The notes beneath the pieces were generated by a model. That model did not search any database and had not been told where the DNA came from. It was given only the letters and a program-made list of their open reading frames with translations. Positions 7,679-18,975 of a stretch of 64,000 bases of DNA are shown piece after piece. Origin of the DNA: Actinomadura sp. DC4 (GTDB taxonomy: Bacteria > Actinomycetota > Actinomycetes > Streptosporangiales > Streptosporangiaceae); assembly GCF_030406325.1 (NCBI RefSeq), contig NZ_JAUEQY010000002.1:248001-312000 (forward strand). The letters are read 5' to 3'. Each line of letters begins with the position of its first letter. The stretch's first letter is position 1. The position numbers and the translations under genes were made by a program.

Positions 7679-8263
7679 CTACGAGCTCTGACGCAGGAGT
7701 TCGGACAGGGCACGGAAGGCCTTGCCGCGGTGGCTGATCGCGTCCTTCTCCTCCGGGTCGAGCTCGGCCGTCGTACGGGTCTCGTCGTCCGGTACGAAGA
7801 TCGGGTCGTAGCCGAAGCCGTTGGTCCCGCGCCGCGCGCCGACGACGTGCCCGGTCAGCTCGCCCTCGACGGTCTGCTCCTCGCCGGAGGGCCAGGCGAC
7901 CGCGGCGACGCAGACGAAGCGGGCGCCCCGGTGTTCGAGCGCGACGTCGGACAACTGGCCCAGCAGCAGGTCGAGGTTGGCCTCGTCGTCGCCGTGCCGC
8001 CCCGACCAGCGGGCCGAGAAGACGCCCGGCATGCCGTTCAGCGCGTCGACGCACAGGCCCGAGTCGTCGGCCACCGACGGCAGGCCGGTGTGCTCGGCGA
8101 TCGCGTGGGCCTTGAGCAGGGCGTTGCCCGCGAACGTCAGCTCGGTCTCCGGGACGTCGGGTGCGTCGGGAAACTCCTCCAACCCCACGACGTCGATGTC
8201 CACGAGGATCCGGCGGAGCTCGACGAGCTTGCCCTCGTTACGCGTGGCGAGTACGACCTTCAC
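7679..8263 (-). CDS. rdgB: Non-canonical purine NTP pyrophosphatase (RdgB/HAM1)
   Basis: House-cleaning nucleotidase of 194 residues that hydrolyses dITP, ITP and XTP to the monophosphates. [11 protein letters not shown] at the N-terminus binds the nucleotide, [14 protein letters not shown] carries the catalytic acidic residues, and GFGYDPIF plus SHRGKA close the family pattern. GTG at 8263 is the start because it overlaps the rph stop by four bases (GTGA) and places VKVVLATRN at the N-terminus. Co-transcribed with rph, as in Mycobacterium and Streptomyces. Confidence 0.93.
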   Translation of the reverse strand: MKVVLATRNEGKLVELRRILVDIDVVGLEEFPDAPDVPETELTFAGNALLKAHAIAEHTGLPSVADDSGLCVDALNGMPGVFSARWSGRHGDDEANLDLLLGQLSDVALEHRGARFVCVAAVAWPSGEEQTVEGELTGHVVGARRGTNGFGYDPIFVPDDETRTTAELDPEEKDAISHRGKAFRALSELLRQSS

Positions 8264-8979
8264 GAGCCCAGGGCCTCCTGCTGCATCCGGGTGAGGTCGG
8301 CGCAACCGCCGGCCGCCAGGTCGAGCAGCGCGTCGAGCTCGGCGCGGTCGAACGGCTGGCCCTCGGCCGTGCCCTGCACCTCGACGAAGCGGCCGTCGCC
8401 GGTGCACACGACGTTCATGTCGGTCTCGGCCGCGACGTCTTCCTCGTAACACAGGTCGAGCCGCGGCTCGCCGTCCACGATGCCGACGCTCACCGCCGCC
8501 ACGGAGCCGACCAGCGGGCTCGTCTTGAGCATCTTCCGGTCGCGCATCCAGGTGATCGCGTCGGCGAGGGCGACGTACGCGCCGGTGATCGCGGCCGTAC
8601 GGGTGCCGCCGTCGGCCTCCAGCACGTCGCAGTCGAGCAGGATGGTGTTCTCGCCGAGGGCCTTGAAGTCGACGCAGGCCCGCAGCGACCGGCCGACCAG
8701 CCGCGAGATCTCGTGGGTGCGGCCGCCGATCTTGCCGCGCACGGACTCGCGGTCGTTACGTGTGGTGGTCGCCCGGGGCAGCATGGAGTACTCCGCGGTC
8801 ACCCAGCCGAGCCCGGAGTCGCGGCGCCAGCGCGGCACCGAGCTCTGCACCGTCGCGGCGCACAGCACGCGTGTGCCGCCGAACTCCACGAGGACCGAGC
8901 CCTCCGCGTGAGTGAGCCATCCGCGGCGGATGGTCACGGGACGAAGCTGGTCGGCTGAACGATCGTCGGGACGCGCCAT
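8260..8979 (-). CDS. rph: Ribonuclease PH
   Basis: Phosphate-dependent 3'-5' exoribonuclease that trims tRNA 3' ends; 239 residues, the usual length. Visible family motifs are [31 protein letters not shown], the [17 protein letters not shown] stretch binding RNA and phosphate, and [17 protein letters not shown]. The start ATG at 8979 is chosen because RNase PH begins with a short [13 protein letters not shown] segment; longer forms add unrelated residues. It lies between the MBL-fold gene and rdgB in a minus-strand operon. Confidence 0.95.
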   Translation of the reverse strand: MARPDDRSADQLRPVTIRRGWLTHAEGSVLVEFGGTRVLCAATVQSSVPRWRRDSGLGWVTAEYSMLPRATTTRNDRESVRGKIGGRTHEISRLVGRSLRACVDFKALGENTILLDCDVLEADGGTRTAAITGAYVALADAITWMRDRKMLKTSPLVGSVAAVSVGIVDGEPRLDLCYEEDVAAETDMNVVCTGDGRFVEVQGTAEGQPFDRAELDALLDLAAGGCADLTRMQQEALGS

Positions 8980-9013
8980 GAGGCCAACCCTATCGAGACC
9001 GGGCGACCCCCGA

Positions 9014-9763
9014 TCACAGGTCGTACACGGCCCCCTGGAACGCCAGCTCGATGTCTCCCCGGTAGCCACTCTCCTTCGCCTCGGCGAGGCTGTTGCTGTT
9101 GTCGTTCCACGGCACGAGGTGGGTGAGCACGAGCCGCTTGGCGCCCGCGCGCGCGGCGTACTCCCCCGCCTGCCGCGCGGTCAGGTGCAGGCCGGGCGGC
9201 AGGCCCGGCCGTTCGACGAAGGAGGCCTCGGCCAGCAGCAGATCGGTGCCGCGGGCCAGGTCGGCCAGTGCCTCGCACACGCCGGTGTCGCCGGAGTAGG
9301 CGAGGGCCACGCCATCGTGTTCCACCCGGAAGCCGTACGTCTCGACCGGATGGCTCATCGGCTTGGCGGTCACGGTGAACGGTCCGAGCTCGAAGGTGCC
9401 CGGAGAGAGGGTGTGGAAGTCGAACGCCTCGGACATGCCGGGCTCGGGATCGAGGTCGTACGCACGGGCCATCCGGTCGGCGACGCCGGCCGGCCCGTAC
9501 ACCGGAATGCGCGGTTTGGGGCCGCTCGGCGCGTATCTCCGCGCCACCCAGTAACCGCAGAGGTCAAGACAGTGGTCGGCGTGCAGATGAGTCAGGAGAA
9601 TCGCGTCGATGTCGTAGAGGCCGATGTGGCGTTGCAGGGCGCCGAGCGCCCCGCTGCCAAGGTCGAGCAGCAGCGCGTAGCCGCCGGCCTCGACGAGATA
9701 GCAGGACGCGGGGCTGTCGGGTCCCGGAAAGCTGCCCGAACAGCCGATCACCGTAATCCGCAC
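9014..9763 (-). CDS. MBL-fold metallohydrolase (Rv1339-type)
   Basis: Metallo-beta-lactamase-fold protein of 249 residues with the dinuclear metal motif THLHADH (His59, His61, Asp63, His64), later metal ligands in [15 protein letters not shown] and LVLTHLVPW. The combination and the position between murI and rph match mycobacterial Rv1339, which belongs to a group of proteins reported to hydrolyse cyclic nucleotides. The RNase Z family is a more distant alternative. The start ATG gives [14 protein letters not shown], the typical beginning. Activity on a given substrate is inferred from synteny and motif only. Confidence 0.85.
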   Translation of the reverse strand: MRITVIGCSGSFPGPDSPASCYLVEAGGYALLLDLGSGALGALQRHIGLYDIDAILLTHLHADHCLDLCGYWVARRYAPSGPKPRIPVYGPAGVADRMARAYDLDPEPGMSEAFDFHTLSPGTFELGPFTVTAKPMSHPVETYGFRVEHDGVALAYSGDTGVCEALADLARGTDLLLAEASFVERPGLPPGLHLTARQAGEYAARAGAKRLVLTHLVPWNDNSNSLAEAKESGYRGDIELAFQGAVYDL

Positions 9764-9914
9764 GCGCCGGCCTCCCTCACGTCACCCGAAGACGGGATGG
9801 ACCGGACCGCGCCGAACGGGCGGGTCCTCGTGGCGCGGCATTCATCCGCTGCCGGTTTCGCGCGTCATCCACCTGGATCCACGCTCCCCTCTCCATTGGC
9901 CCGCGGGCGTGTTC

Positions 9915-10730
9915 TCATGCCGAGAACGAGATGCTCACGGGTGCGGATTCGACCAGCCCGATCTCCGGGCCGAGGAAGCGGCGGCCGAGCGCGCCGAACG
10001 GCGCGGGATCCCCTGTCGCAAGGAACCGATGTCGGGGTTCCGGAGAATCCTCGGCACGGGCCAGGCGGCGATCTTGCAGCACCCGATATACGTCCTTGGC
10101 GGTCTCATCCGCGCTCGATACGAGGGTTACCCCGTCTCCGGCGACGTATGAGATGGCTCCGGTAAGCAAGGGGTAATGGGTGCACCCGAGGATGAGCGTG
10201 TCACAGCCCGCCTCGAGAATCGGCGTCAAATAGCCTTCTGCGACGTCGAGTAGCTCGTCGCCCATGGTGATGCCCCGCTCCACAAACTCCACAAAACGCG
10301 GACAAGCAACACTTGTCAGTGTCACATGAGGCGCAGCAGCGAATGCGTCTTCGTACGCACGACTGGTGACCGTCGCACGAGTAGCGACCAATCCCACCTT
10401 TCCCGTGCTCGTCGCGCTGACCGCGGCGCGTACGGCGGGCTGGATGACTTCGACGACCGGTACCTCGTAGCGCTCTCTCGCGTCTCGCAACACCGCGGAA
10501 CTTGCAGTGTTACATGCGATCACGAGCATTTTCACGCCTTCTTCGACAAGGTGGTCCAGCACCTCGAGCGCGTTCGCGCGCACCTCGGCGATCGGCTTCG
10601 GCCCGTACGGGAAACGCGCCGTGTCGGCGACGTACAGCAGGGGTTCATTGGGCAGCTGGTCGATGATCGCGCGGGCGACCGTCAGCCCGCCGACCCCACT
10701 GTCGAAGATCCCGATCGAAGCGTCAGACAT
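9915..10730 (-). CDS. murI: Glutamate racemase
   Basis: Cofactor-independent racemase of 271 residues making D-glutamate for peptidoglycan. The two catalytic cysteines are in ACNTASS (Cys73) and GCTHYP (Cys183); [17 protein letters not shown] at the N-terminus is the family start, and TARFPYG is present. The ATG at 10730 places this block at residue 6. Transcribed toward the MBL-fold gene, rph and rdgB with about 150 bases between murI and the next gene. In Mycobacterium a rhomboid-like gene and cysM stand directly upstream of murI; here a 6.9-kb insertion separates them. Confidence 0.95.
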   Translation of the reverse strand: MSDASIGIFDSGVGGLTVARAIIDQLPNEPLLYVADTARFPYGPKPIAEVRANALEVLDHLVEEGVKMLVIACNTASSAVLRDARERYEVPVVEVIQPAVRAAVSATSTGKVGLVATRATVTSRAYEDAFAAAPHVTLTSVACPRFVEFVERGITMGDELLDVAEGYLTPILEAGCDTLILGCTHYPLLTGAISYVAGDGVTLVSSADETAKDVYRVLQDRRLARAEDSPEPRHRFLATGDPAPFGALGRRFLGPEIGLVESAPVSISFSA

Positions 10731-10816
10731 GACCCAACAGGCTAGAGAACACGCCACGGCCCGCGGAGGCAATGCGCTGCATGTCACATTGGTTATTTTC
10801 GGCGGGCGGCCGGAGA

Positions 10817-11605
10817 TCAGTGCCGGTTACGGCCCGCTCGGGCGATCTGGCGGCTCTGCGCGACGAGCCGGCCCCGCGAATCCCAGACCTCGACGTCCTC
10901 GTCGAACCACCCGTCGCTGACCAGGCGGCCGTGCCCGTGCAGGGACAGCCGGCCGGGTGCGGGCACGGCCCGCATGTGCCAGGTCAGCTCGACCGTCGGC
11001 GCCCAGCCGTACGCGCCGGTGTTGAGCACGACCGGCGGCAGCGAGTCGACGGCGAGCGCGAGCAGGACGCCGTCCGGCTCGCGCTCCTCGCGCAGCCGGA
11101 AGTGGGCCCGCATCTCCGGCCGGCCGGTGGGCTGCCCGTCCAGCCAGCCCATGGTCGCCGCGTCGTAGCGCAGCTCGACCTGCGCGGCGAAGCCGGACTC
11201 CGGCTCGCTGCCGAAGGGGACGCACTCTCCGAGCGGCGGGAGCCCGTCGATGTCCGCGGAGTAGACCGGCTCGGCGTCGCCGTCGAGCGTTCCGGTGGTG
11301 AGGATGGCCTCGACCACCGCGGTGTCCTCCTGGACGAGCGTCACGCGCGCCACGTCGGCCGTACGCCCGGACTTGCGCGACTCGACGTGCACCTCGGCGG
11401 GGCCGGGACGGCCCACCCGCAGGAAACTCGCGGCGGTGGAGATCGGGTGCGGCCGACCGGCCGCGTCGAGGGCGGCGCGGGCCAGTACGGCCATCAGGTA
11501 ACCGCCGTTGAGCGCCTGCTCGAACCCGTACGCGGCGTCGAGCTCGGCGGAGTAGCGCCCGTCGCCGATCCGCCGTACCGCGGTGGCCTCGTCAAAGCTG
11601 CCCAT
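10817..11605 (-). CDS. Acyl-CoA thioesterase family protein (double hot dog)
   Basis: Protein of 262 residues resembling TesB-like 4HBT_3 thioesterases of actinobacteria. The first half shows [20 protein letters not shown] and [17 protein letters not shown], the second half [29 protein letters not shown] and the closing [13 protein letters not shown], the repeated hot-dog pattern. It is expected to hydrolyse acyl-CoA esters in the cytoplasm; substrate length is unknown. It reads toward murI across an 86-base gap and is not part of the conserved murI neighbourhood known from Mycobacterium. Confidence 0.75.
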   Translation of the reverse strand: MGSFDEATAVRRIGDGRYSAELDAAYGFEQALNGGYLMAVLARAALDAAGRPHPISTAASFLRVGRPGPAEVHVESRKSGRTADVARVTLVQEDTAVVEAILTTGTLDGDAEPVYSADIDGLPPLGECVPFGSEPESGFAAQVELRYDAATMGWLDGQPTGRPEMRAHFRLREEREPDGVLLALAVDSLPPVVLNTGAYGWAPTVELTWHMRAVPAPGRLSLHGHGRLVSDGWFDEDVEVWDSRGRLVAQSRQIARAGRNRH

Positions 11606-11673
11606 ACCTGTACCCCTGAAATCTAGAACCGCATTCGGTACGAACCATACCTTTCCGGCTCCCGCAGGTGGAG

Positions 11674-12366
11674 TCAGGCCTGGGTGATCACCGCCGCACG
11701 CAGTGAGTCGTAGTCGACGCCGAGCTTGACCATGACGTCGTGGGCCAGGCCGTCGTCGAGCGTCAGCAGGCCGAGCGCGAGGTGCCCGGTGCCCACACTC
11801 TCGCTGCCCTCGCGCAGCGCCTCACGCAGCGCGTGCCGCAGCGAGGTCAGTGCGAGCCGGGTGAAGGGAGTCTCGTCGGGCAGCGGGTCGCCGGCCGGGA
11901 TGCCGACGCGCCCGTCGATCGCCGCCCGCAGGATGGCGGGACCCGCGCCGCAGACGGCCAGCGCCCGGCTGGCGGGGTCCTCCTCGCGTGCGGACAGGGC
12001 GAGCAGAAGGTGCTCCGTGCCGAGGTAGGTCTTGCGGCGCCGGCGCGCCTCCTCCCGCGCCTCGCCGACCACGGCCCGCAGGCCGTCGGTGGCCCGGTCC
12101 CAGAAACCCGGGCGCTCGGACTCCCCGCTGGGGATGAACCGCTTCTGTACCGCCTGCCGGCTCACGCCGAGCCGGGTGCCGATGTCGGCCCAGGAGACGC
12201 CGTCGCGGCGCGCCTCGTCCACGTAGAACCCGACGAGGTTCTCGCCGAGCTCGCTGACGTGCGCCGACACCTCGACGGCCCGCGCGAGCCGGTCGAGCAC
12301 CGGTGCGGTCTCCAGTCCCGTACGGACCTGCGCGATCAGAGTGTCCAGGGTCATCGGTTCGCTCAT
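11674..12366 (-). CDS. Clp N-terminal-domain protein with helix-turn-helix
   Basis: Protein of 230 residues. Residues 57-77 (VSWADIGTRLGVSRQAVQKRF) form a clear helix-turn-helix, and residues about 113-230 hold two Clp_N repeats (TYLGTEHLLLALS and SVGTGHLALGLLT), the substrate/adaptor-binding module of ClpA/ClpC, but without any AAA+ ATPase domain. Such stand-alone proteins could bind DNA and sense unfolded or tagged clients. Two perfect or near-perfect palindromes (12369-12413) cover its own -10 and -35, strongly suggesting autoregulation. The -10 ends 6 bases before the ATG, so the mRNA is probably leaderless. Confidence 0.8.
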   Translation of the reverse strand: MSEPMTLDTLIAQVRTGLETAPVLDRLARAVEVSAHVSELGENLVGFYVDEARRDGVSWADIGTRLGVSRQAVQKRFIPSGESERPGFWDRATDGLRAVVGEAREEARRRRKTYLGTEHLLLALSAREEDPASRALAVCGAGPAILRAAIDGRVGIPAGDPLPDETPFTRLALTSLRHALREALREGSESVGTGHLALGLLTLDDGLAHDVMVKLGVDYDSLRAAVITQA

Positions 12367-12368
12367 GT

Positions 12369-12413
12369 GGCAACCATAGGTTGCCTATGGGGAGATGGCA
12401 ACCACAGGTTGCT
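12369..12413 (-). promoter_or_regulatory. Promoter and twin palindromic operators of the Clp_N/HTH gene
   Basis: Two palindromes with the same half-sites: 12369-12385 (GGCAACCATAGGTTGCC, perfect) and 12397-12413 (GGCAACCACAGGTTGCT, one mismatch), 28 bases centre to centre. On the minus strand TTGCCA (12401-12396), a 17-base spacer and TATGGT (12378-12373) form a near-consensus promoter whose boxes fall inside the two palindromes. The predicted transcript start is at the ATG (12366). A regulator bound here would block RNA polymerase. Confidence 0.75.
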
Positions 12414-12908
12414 GCAGCGTGCGCCAGCGGGCGGCCTGCCCATTGACGGCCCCTATTCGGAGCGACCTTTACCACAGCTAAGTGCGGACCGTTCACCCAT
12501 CGAAAGATGCTCCCACCATGGGGTTTCCAGTCGCTTCTTCGAGGAGGAAACGGGAAACCCCCCGCGGCGACTCACCCCTCAACGGGTTTTTTCGGCATGA
12601 TTTGTCGGACTGTCCCCATCACCATCCATGATTGAGGTCTTCCGGAGCCCTCGCCAGGAATCCATGACAGCAATGATCGGAACAGGAAGCACCCGGCGGA
12701 ATCCCTCCGCACGGCCGGCCGCGGCCGCCCTCGCCCGCGCCGCGGCGACCGCGGCGCGGCGCCCTGCCTCACAGGTCACGAGCCTCCTTCCCGCCGCGTA
12801 CGGGCACCGCGCGCGGGGTGGCGGGTCGCCCATCGAAGGGCACGTCCCATTCGCGAACAGGCGTTTCACAGCGGCCTACATTATTGACAACGGGCGACGG
12901 AGGTCACA
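12414..12908. other. Intergenic region upstream of the XRE-TIR operon
   Basis: About 500 bases without a convincing gene: short ORFs on both strands lack ribosome binding sites and have Arg/Pro/Ala-rich frame-shadow composition. The only structure I see is GAAACCC near 12555 and GGGTTTTTTC near 12584, which could form a weak terminator-like hairpin with a long loop. A GGAGG ribosome binding site (about 12899-12903) precedes the ATG at 12909. No clear promoter was found. Confidence 0.5.
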
Positions 12909-14201
12909 ATGGCCGATCGGCTGAGAGCATTCGGTATCGAACTTCGGCGGATTCGCATGGAGGCTGGACTTTCGTTGGCGGAGTTGGGCGATCGGCTGCA
13001 TTACAGCAAAGGCCATCTGAGCAAGATCGAGACTGGACGCAAATCCCCTTCTGTCGAATTGGCGCGTCGGTGCGACGCGGAACTCGACGCCCGGGGAGCA
13101 CTCATCTCGCTCATCGCCGAAAAGCCATCCGAAGTGCTGCCGTCCGAAGGGACAACGGACGAGGACGGAGTGTGGCTGATGAATCTCTCATCGATGGACA
13201 CGAGCTGGTTTCGCCCGGTGGACCGGCGTGACGCCCTGGCGATGACCGCGTCGTCGCCGGCGGGCTTCGCACTGAGCACGCAGGGCCTGTCGGCGACCGC
13301 GAAGGAACCGACCGCGCTGGAGGTGTTCCGGTCGCTGTTCGACCAGTTCCGCAACCTCGGCCAGACCGCGAGCCCGGGCGTCGTCCTCCCTCCGGTGATC
13401 GCGCAGACCCACGTACTCCGCTCCCTGGCGGCACGGGCGCCCACCGGTGTCAGAGACGAGCTTCTGGTCCTCGCGGCGCGCTTCGCCGAGTACGCCGGCT
13501 GGATGGCGCAGGAGTCCGGCGACGACGCCGGCGCCCTCTGGTGGACCGCCCAGGCCGTCGCGATGGCCGAGGCCGGCCAGGACCGCGACCTGGCGGTCTA
13601 CGCCCTGATCCGGCGGGCGCTGGTGACGCTCTACCGCGACGACGCCACCCAGACGATCGAGCTGGCGCGCGAGGCCCAGGTGCGCCCGGGCGTTCCGCGC
13701 CGGATCCGCGGGCTGGCCGCGCAACGGGAGGCCCAGGGGCACGCGCTCGGGGGCGACTACGACGCGTGCCTGCGGAGCCTGGACCGGGCGCGGGAGCTCC
13801 TGTCCTCGGCCGAGGACGCTCCGGGGGTCTCCGCGCTCGGGCCGACCAACCTGACCGACCCCGTCTCCATGGTCACCGGCTGGTGTCTCTACGAGCTGGG
13901 ACGGCCGAAGGAGGCAAGCCCGATCCTGGACGCCGAGGTGGCACGGATCCAGCCGCAGGCCCTCCGCTCCCGCGCCCGGTACGGCGTACGGCAGGCGCTC
14001 GCGCACGCCGCGGCGGGCGAGGTCGACCACGCGTGCGAGCTGACCGGCGAGCTGCTGTCCATCACGGACGTCGTCAGCTCGGCGACGATCGCGACCGACC
14101 TGCGCCGGCTGGCGCGGGTGCTGTCCCGCTGGCACCAGCACCCGCCCGTACGCGAGCTCTTTCCGGCGCTCACCGCGTCGCTGCAGACATCGAAGGTGTG
14201 A
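12909..14201 (+). CDS. XRE-family transcriptional regulator with TPR-like region
   Basis: Protein of 430 residues. Residues about 8-62 are an XRE/Cro helix-turn-helix (ELRRIRMEAGLSLAELGDRLHYSKGHLSKIETGRKSPS). A linker about 85-130 follows, then a long all-helical region with TPR-like repeats (LLVLAARFAEYAGWMAQESGDDAGALWWTAQAV style pairs) to the C-terminus. This architecture is common in actinomycete regulators standing next to, or upstream of, effector genes. It is co-oriented with the TIR gene with a gap of only a few bases (28 if the TIR start is 14230), so it probably controls or senses for the downstream TIR-membrane-zinc-ribbon genes. ATG at 12909 has a GGAGG upstream. Confidence 0.85.
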   Translation: MADRLRAFGIELRRIRMEAGLSLAELGDRLHYSKGHLSKIETGRKSPSVELARRCDAELDARGALISLIAEKPSEVLPSEGTTDEDGVWLMNLSSMDTSWFRPVDRRDALAMTASSPAGFALSTQGLSATAKEPTALEVFRSLFDQFRNLGQTASPGVVLPPVIAQTHVLRSLAARAPTGVRDELLVLAARFAEYAGWMAQESGDDAGALWWTAQAVAMAEAGQDRDLAVYALIRRALVTLYRDDATQTIELAREAQVRPGVPRRIRGLAAQREAQGHALGGDYDACLRSLDRARELLSSAEDAPGVSALGPTNLTDPVSMVTGWCLYELGRPKEASPILDAEVARIQPQALRSRARYGVRQALAHAAAGEVDHACELTGELLSITDVVSSATIATDLRRLARVLSRWHQHPPVRELFPALTASLQTSKV

Positions 14202-14229
14202 CCCGATGAGAAGGGAAGCGAGGCCGACC

Positions 14230-14829
14230 ATGGTCGAGTTCTTCGTCAACTACCGCACCGGCGACGAGGAGAACGTCGCGGCGCTGCTCGAACACGCGCT
14301 GTCGCGCCGGTTCGAGTCGGGCGTGTTCTTCCGCGCCAGCAAGTCCATCCCGCCGGGAGACGACTACGAACGGGCGCTGGTGACGGCCGTCCGCCGGAGC
14401 ACCGCCCTCCTGGCCGTCATCGGCCCCCGCTGGCTGGAGGTACGCGACAAGCAGGGGCAGCCGAAGCTCGACGATGCCGCCGACTGGACGCGCCGGGAGA
14501 TCCTGGAGGCGTTCGGCAACCGTGTCCGGGTGATCCCCGTACTCGTCGGGAAGGCGCGTCCGCTGGCCGCGAGCGACCTGCCGGCCGAGCTGAGCGAGCT
14601 GGCCGTCTGCGAGTACCTGCGGCTGCGCAACCGCGACATGGAGGCCGACCTCGACCGCCTGGCCGTCGAGCTGACCCGGCTGGTGCCGGAGCTGAAGGAC
14701 AAGAAGGTGCTCACGCCGGGGACCGGCGGCACGGTCAACAACGCCTACGACGACGCGCAGATCGGGGTACAGGGCACGGTCATGGGCAACGTCGACTTCG
14801 GGCCATGGCGTGACCGGGGCGGGCGATGA
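14230..14829 (+). CDS. TIR-domain protein with C-terminal homotypic-type motif
   Basis: A 199-residue protein. Residues 1-135 are a bacterial TIR domain: EFFVNYRTGDEE at the start (first strand), VFFRASKSIPPGDDYERAL (BB-loop region), LLAVIGPRWL, and DWTRREILEAF, where Glu90 is at the position of the catalytic glutamate of NAD-cleaving TIR domains. After a helical stretch and a short linker, residues 176-188 read AQIGVQGTVMGNV, almost the same as residues 23-35 of the next protein. I infer a NADase effector with a C-terminal signalling motif. ATG 14230 has AGGGAAGCGAGG upstream; ATG 14206 (eight residues longer) is an alternative. The stop overlaps the next start (ATGA). Confidence 0.85.
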   Translation: MVEFFVNYRTGDEENVAALLEHALSRRFESGVFFRASKSIPPGDDYERALVTAVRRSTALLAVIGPRWLEVRDKQGQPKLDDAADWTRREILEAFGNRVRVIPVLVGKARPLAASDLPAELSELAVCEYLRLRNRDMEADLDRLAVELTRLVPELKDKKVLTPGTGGTVNNAYDDAQIGVQGTVMGNVDFGPWRDRGGR

Positions 14830-16940
14830 GCCCATCCGAGCCCCGTAAGTGGCCCTGGCAGCAGCCGACCACCAACACCGCGTCGGGCAACGCCACCATC
14901 GGCGTCCAGGGCACCGTCATCGGCGACGTGCGGTACGAGGTCGCGGGCGACGACCCGCCCGACCGCAAGTACGAGGTGGCCAAGAGCTGCCTCGCCGGCA
15001 AGATGCCGCGCCGCGCGAAGCAGCTCATCGAGGAGGCCGTCATCGCGGGCCTCGTCGCCGACGGCGCCCGCGATCCCCTGGTGAACGAGGTCGCCTACTA
15101 CTGGACCATCGCGGCGCTGAGCGACCAGTCCTTCGAGCTCCTGGAGAAGGAGGAGTTCGCCGACCTGGAGCGGGCGGGCCGGCTGGGCCGCAACGGCCCT
15201 CCCGACGACTGGCGCCGCGCCCGTCAGACGATCACCCGGCTCATCGCGTGCCTGCAGAGCGAGGAGACCAGCGGCACGCTCGACGCGGAGGCACTCGACG
15301 GCTTCTTCACCGAGTTCGACCGGTTGTCCTACGACCGGCGCGACGAGATCCGGCGCCATCTCGACCTGATCCTCACCGGAGTCATCCAGGACCGGCTCGA
15401 CGCGCGGTTCGCCGAGATCGTACGCACGCAGCGTACGGCCGGCCATCGGGAACACCGGGTGTGGAAGTACTTCGAGCCCGAGCCGGAGGCGCCACGGCCG
15501 AAGGTGCTGCGCAGGCCCGAGTGGGGTCCCTTCGAGCGGACCGCGACCGTCTGCGGTGCCGCCATGTGCCTGGCCGGGCTCGGCGTGGCGTTCACTCTCG
15601 CCGGTCTCAGCAGCGTGACGACGACCCTCCTCGCCGCGGGCGGCATCCTCCTGTCCTGCGCACTCATCGCCTACTTCGCACCGGAGCAGCTCCCGGCCCG
15701 TTATTCGGCGCTGCATCCCAAGCGGCCACGGCCCGCGCCGACGGCGTTCAGCGACCACGTCGGCCAGAGCGTCGAGCGGCAGTTCGACAAGCAGGCCCCG
15801 CGGTCGTTCGGGCAGCGGTCGGCGTGGCGGATGGCGACCCTGCGCTTCCGGTCGACGCTCGCCAACGAGATCGTCGACCTCTACAGCGAGCCCGAGGTGG
15901 CGTTCGGCGCGATCGACTGGCTGATCGCCTGGTACGCCGCGGAGGCCGCGCGCGAGTGGTCCGCCGGCGGGCTCGACGACCGGGAGCGTCCCTTCAAGAT
16001 CCTGGCCCTCCTCGCGGGCGGCCTCGGGCTCTGCTTCGGGGGGTTCTACGCGCTGTCCGAGGCGAGCGAGACGCAGGCGGGGATCACGCTCATCACGGTG
16101 GTGTGGCTGGCGATCGGGGTCGTCTTCCTGGCCTGGGGCCGGGCGGACGTCCGTCTCGTACGCAGGTATGACAGGGCCGAGAGGGCCGAGGCCCAGCGCC
16201 GCCTCACCGAGGAGAAGGCGGCCTACGAGGCGCGGCTCGCCGTCCTCGCCGACCGGCCGGACGACGACGAGATGGCCCGGTGGCTGGACTACGACAAGAT
16301 CTACTTGAAGACACTGGCCATGAACCAGTACGGGCTGGCGAACCGCGACGTCATCGCGCACGCGATCCTGCCCGAGGCGACGCCGAACGCCCGCCGCGCC
16401 CGCGTCGTCGGAGGGCAGCCGCGCTTCTCCGCGTACGTGGTCTGGGTGTTCCTGCTCACCATGTCCGGGGCGCGCCAGGTGGCCGTGAAGCTCGACTTCC
16501 CCACCGGCATCGCGAGCGACCAGGACCGCAGGGCCTTCCGTTACGACGCGATCGCCTCGGCCAACGTCACGGAGTCCGGCATCCGCTTCGACGACGGCCG
16601 GCGCGAGGTCATCCTCCCGCATCCCCACGGCGAGCAGCGCGCGCCTCAGGTGTCCTCGCTGATCTTCCGCCAGCGGTTCAGCCTCTCGCTCACCAACAAC
16701 GAAACGATCGTGATCACGGTGGAGAACTTCGACGCCGCGCTCCTCCCGCAGCGGCCGGGGGACGACGAGCCGCGGGCGACGCCCGACCTGGCCGACCTGA
16801 CCGGCGCGCTGAGCCTGCTGGAGGCGGTGGCCGCCGACGGCAGGAAGTGGATCGAGCAGGCGAGGATCCGGCACGGATACAAGCCGGTCGGCGACGAGTA
16901 CGAGCCGGACTCCCCGGACGACGAACAGGGCGGAGGCTGA
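14826..16940 (+). CDS. Four-helix membrane protein with N-terminal motif shared with the TIR protein
   Basis: A 704-residue protein not assigned to a named family. Residues 23-35 (ATIGVQGTVIGDV) repeat the C-terminal motif of the TIR protein. Residues about 45-235 are a soluble helical domain (KYEVAKSCLAGKMPRRAKQL and following). Hydrophobic helices lie near 239-260, 264-285, 391-411 and 419-438, giving two hairpins. A charged coiled segment at 445-480 is followed by a soluble C-terminal domain to residue 704, which appears rich in beta strands between about 515 and 640. The start overlaps the TIR stop. Possible role: membrane-bound receptor, scaffold or pore responding to the TIR protein, which is inference. 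Similar proteins occur in other actinomycetes to my knowledge, without assigned function. Confidence 0.8.
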   Translation: MSPSEPRKWPWQQPTTNTASGNATIGVQGTVIGDVRYEVAGDDPPDRKYEVAKSCLAGKMPRRAKQLIEEAVIAGLVADGARDPLVNEVAYYWTIAALSDQSFELLEKEEFADLERAGRLGRNGPPDDWRRARQTITRLIACLQSEETSGTLDAEALDGFFTEFDRLSYDRRDEIRRHLDLILTGVIQDRLDARFAEIVRTQRTAGHREHRVWKYFEPEPEAPRPKVLRRPEWGPFERTATVCGAAMCLAGLGVAFTLAGLSSVTTTLLAAGGILLSCALIAYFAPEQLPARYSALHPKRPRPAPTAFSDHVGQSVERQFDKQAPRSFGQRSAWRMATLRFRSTLANEIVDLYSEPEVAFGAIDWLIAWYAAEAAREWSAGGLDDRERPFKILALLAGGLGLCFGGFYALSEASETQAGITLITVVWLAIGVVFLAWGRADVRLVRRYDRAERAEAQRRLTEEKAAYEARLAVLADRPDDDEMARWLDYDKIYLKTLAMNQYGLANRDVIAHAILPEATPNARRARVVGGQPRFSAYVVWVFLLTMSGARQVAVKLDFPTGIASDQDRRAFRYDAIASANVTESGIRFDDGRREVILPHPHGEQRAPQVSSLIFRQRFSLSLTNNETIVITVENFDAALLPQRPGDDEPRATPDLADLTGALSLLEAVAADGRKWIEQARIRHGYKPVGDEYEPDSPDDEQGGG

Positions 16941-16942
16941 TC

Positions 16943-18886
<1,944 letters not shown>

Positions 18887-18975
18887 GGCGATGTGCTCCA
18901 TTCGTCGTACGGGCCCCGGCATCGCACGCAAACGCGGCGAGACGTCCAGGGATTCCAGGCCTGAGGGAATGAGCC

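Noticed and set aside
12579-12924. ORFs of 60-100 codons on both strands between the Clp_N gene and the XRE gene
   Set aside because: Arg/Pro/Ala-rich, no ribosome binding site, no family pattern, overlapping each other; probably chance in high-GC DNA.
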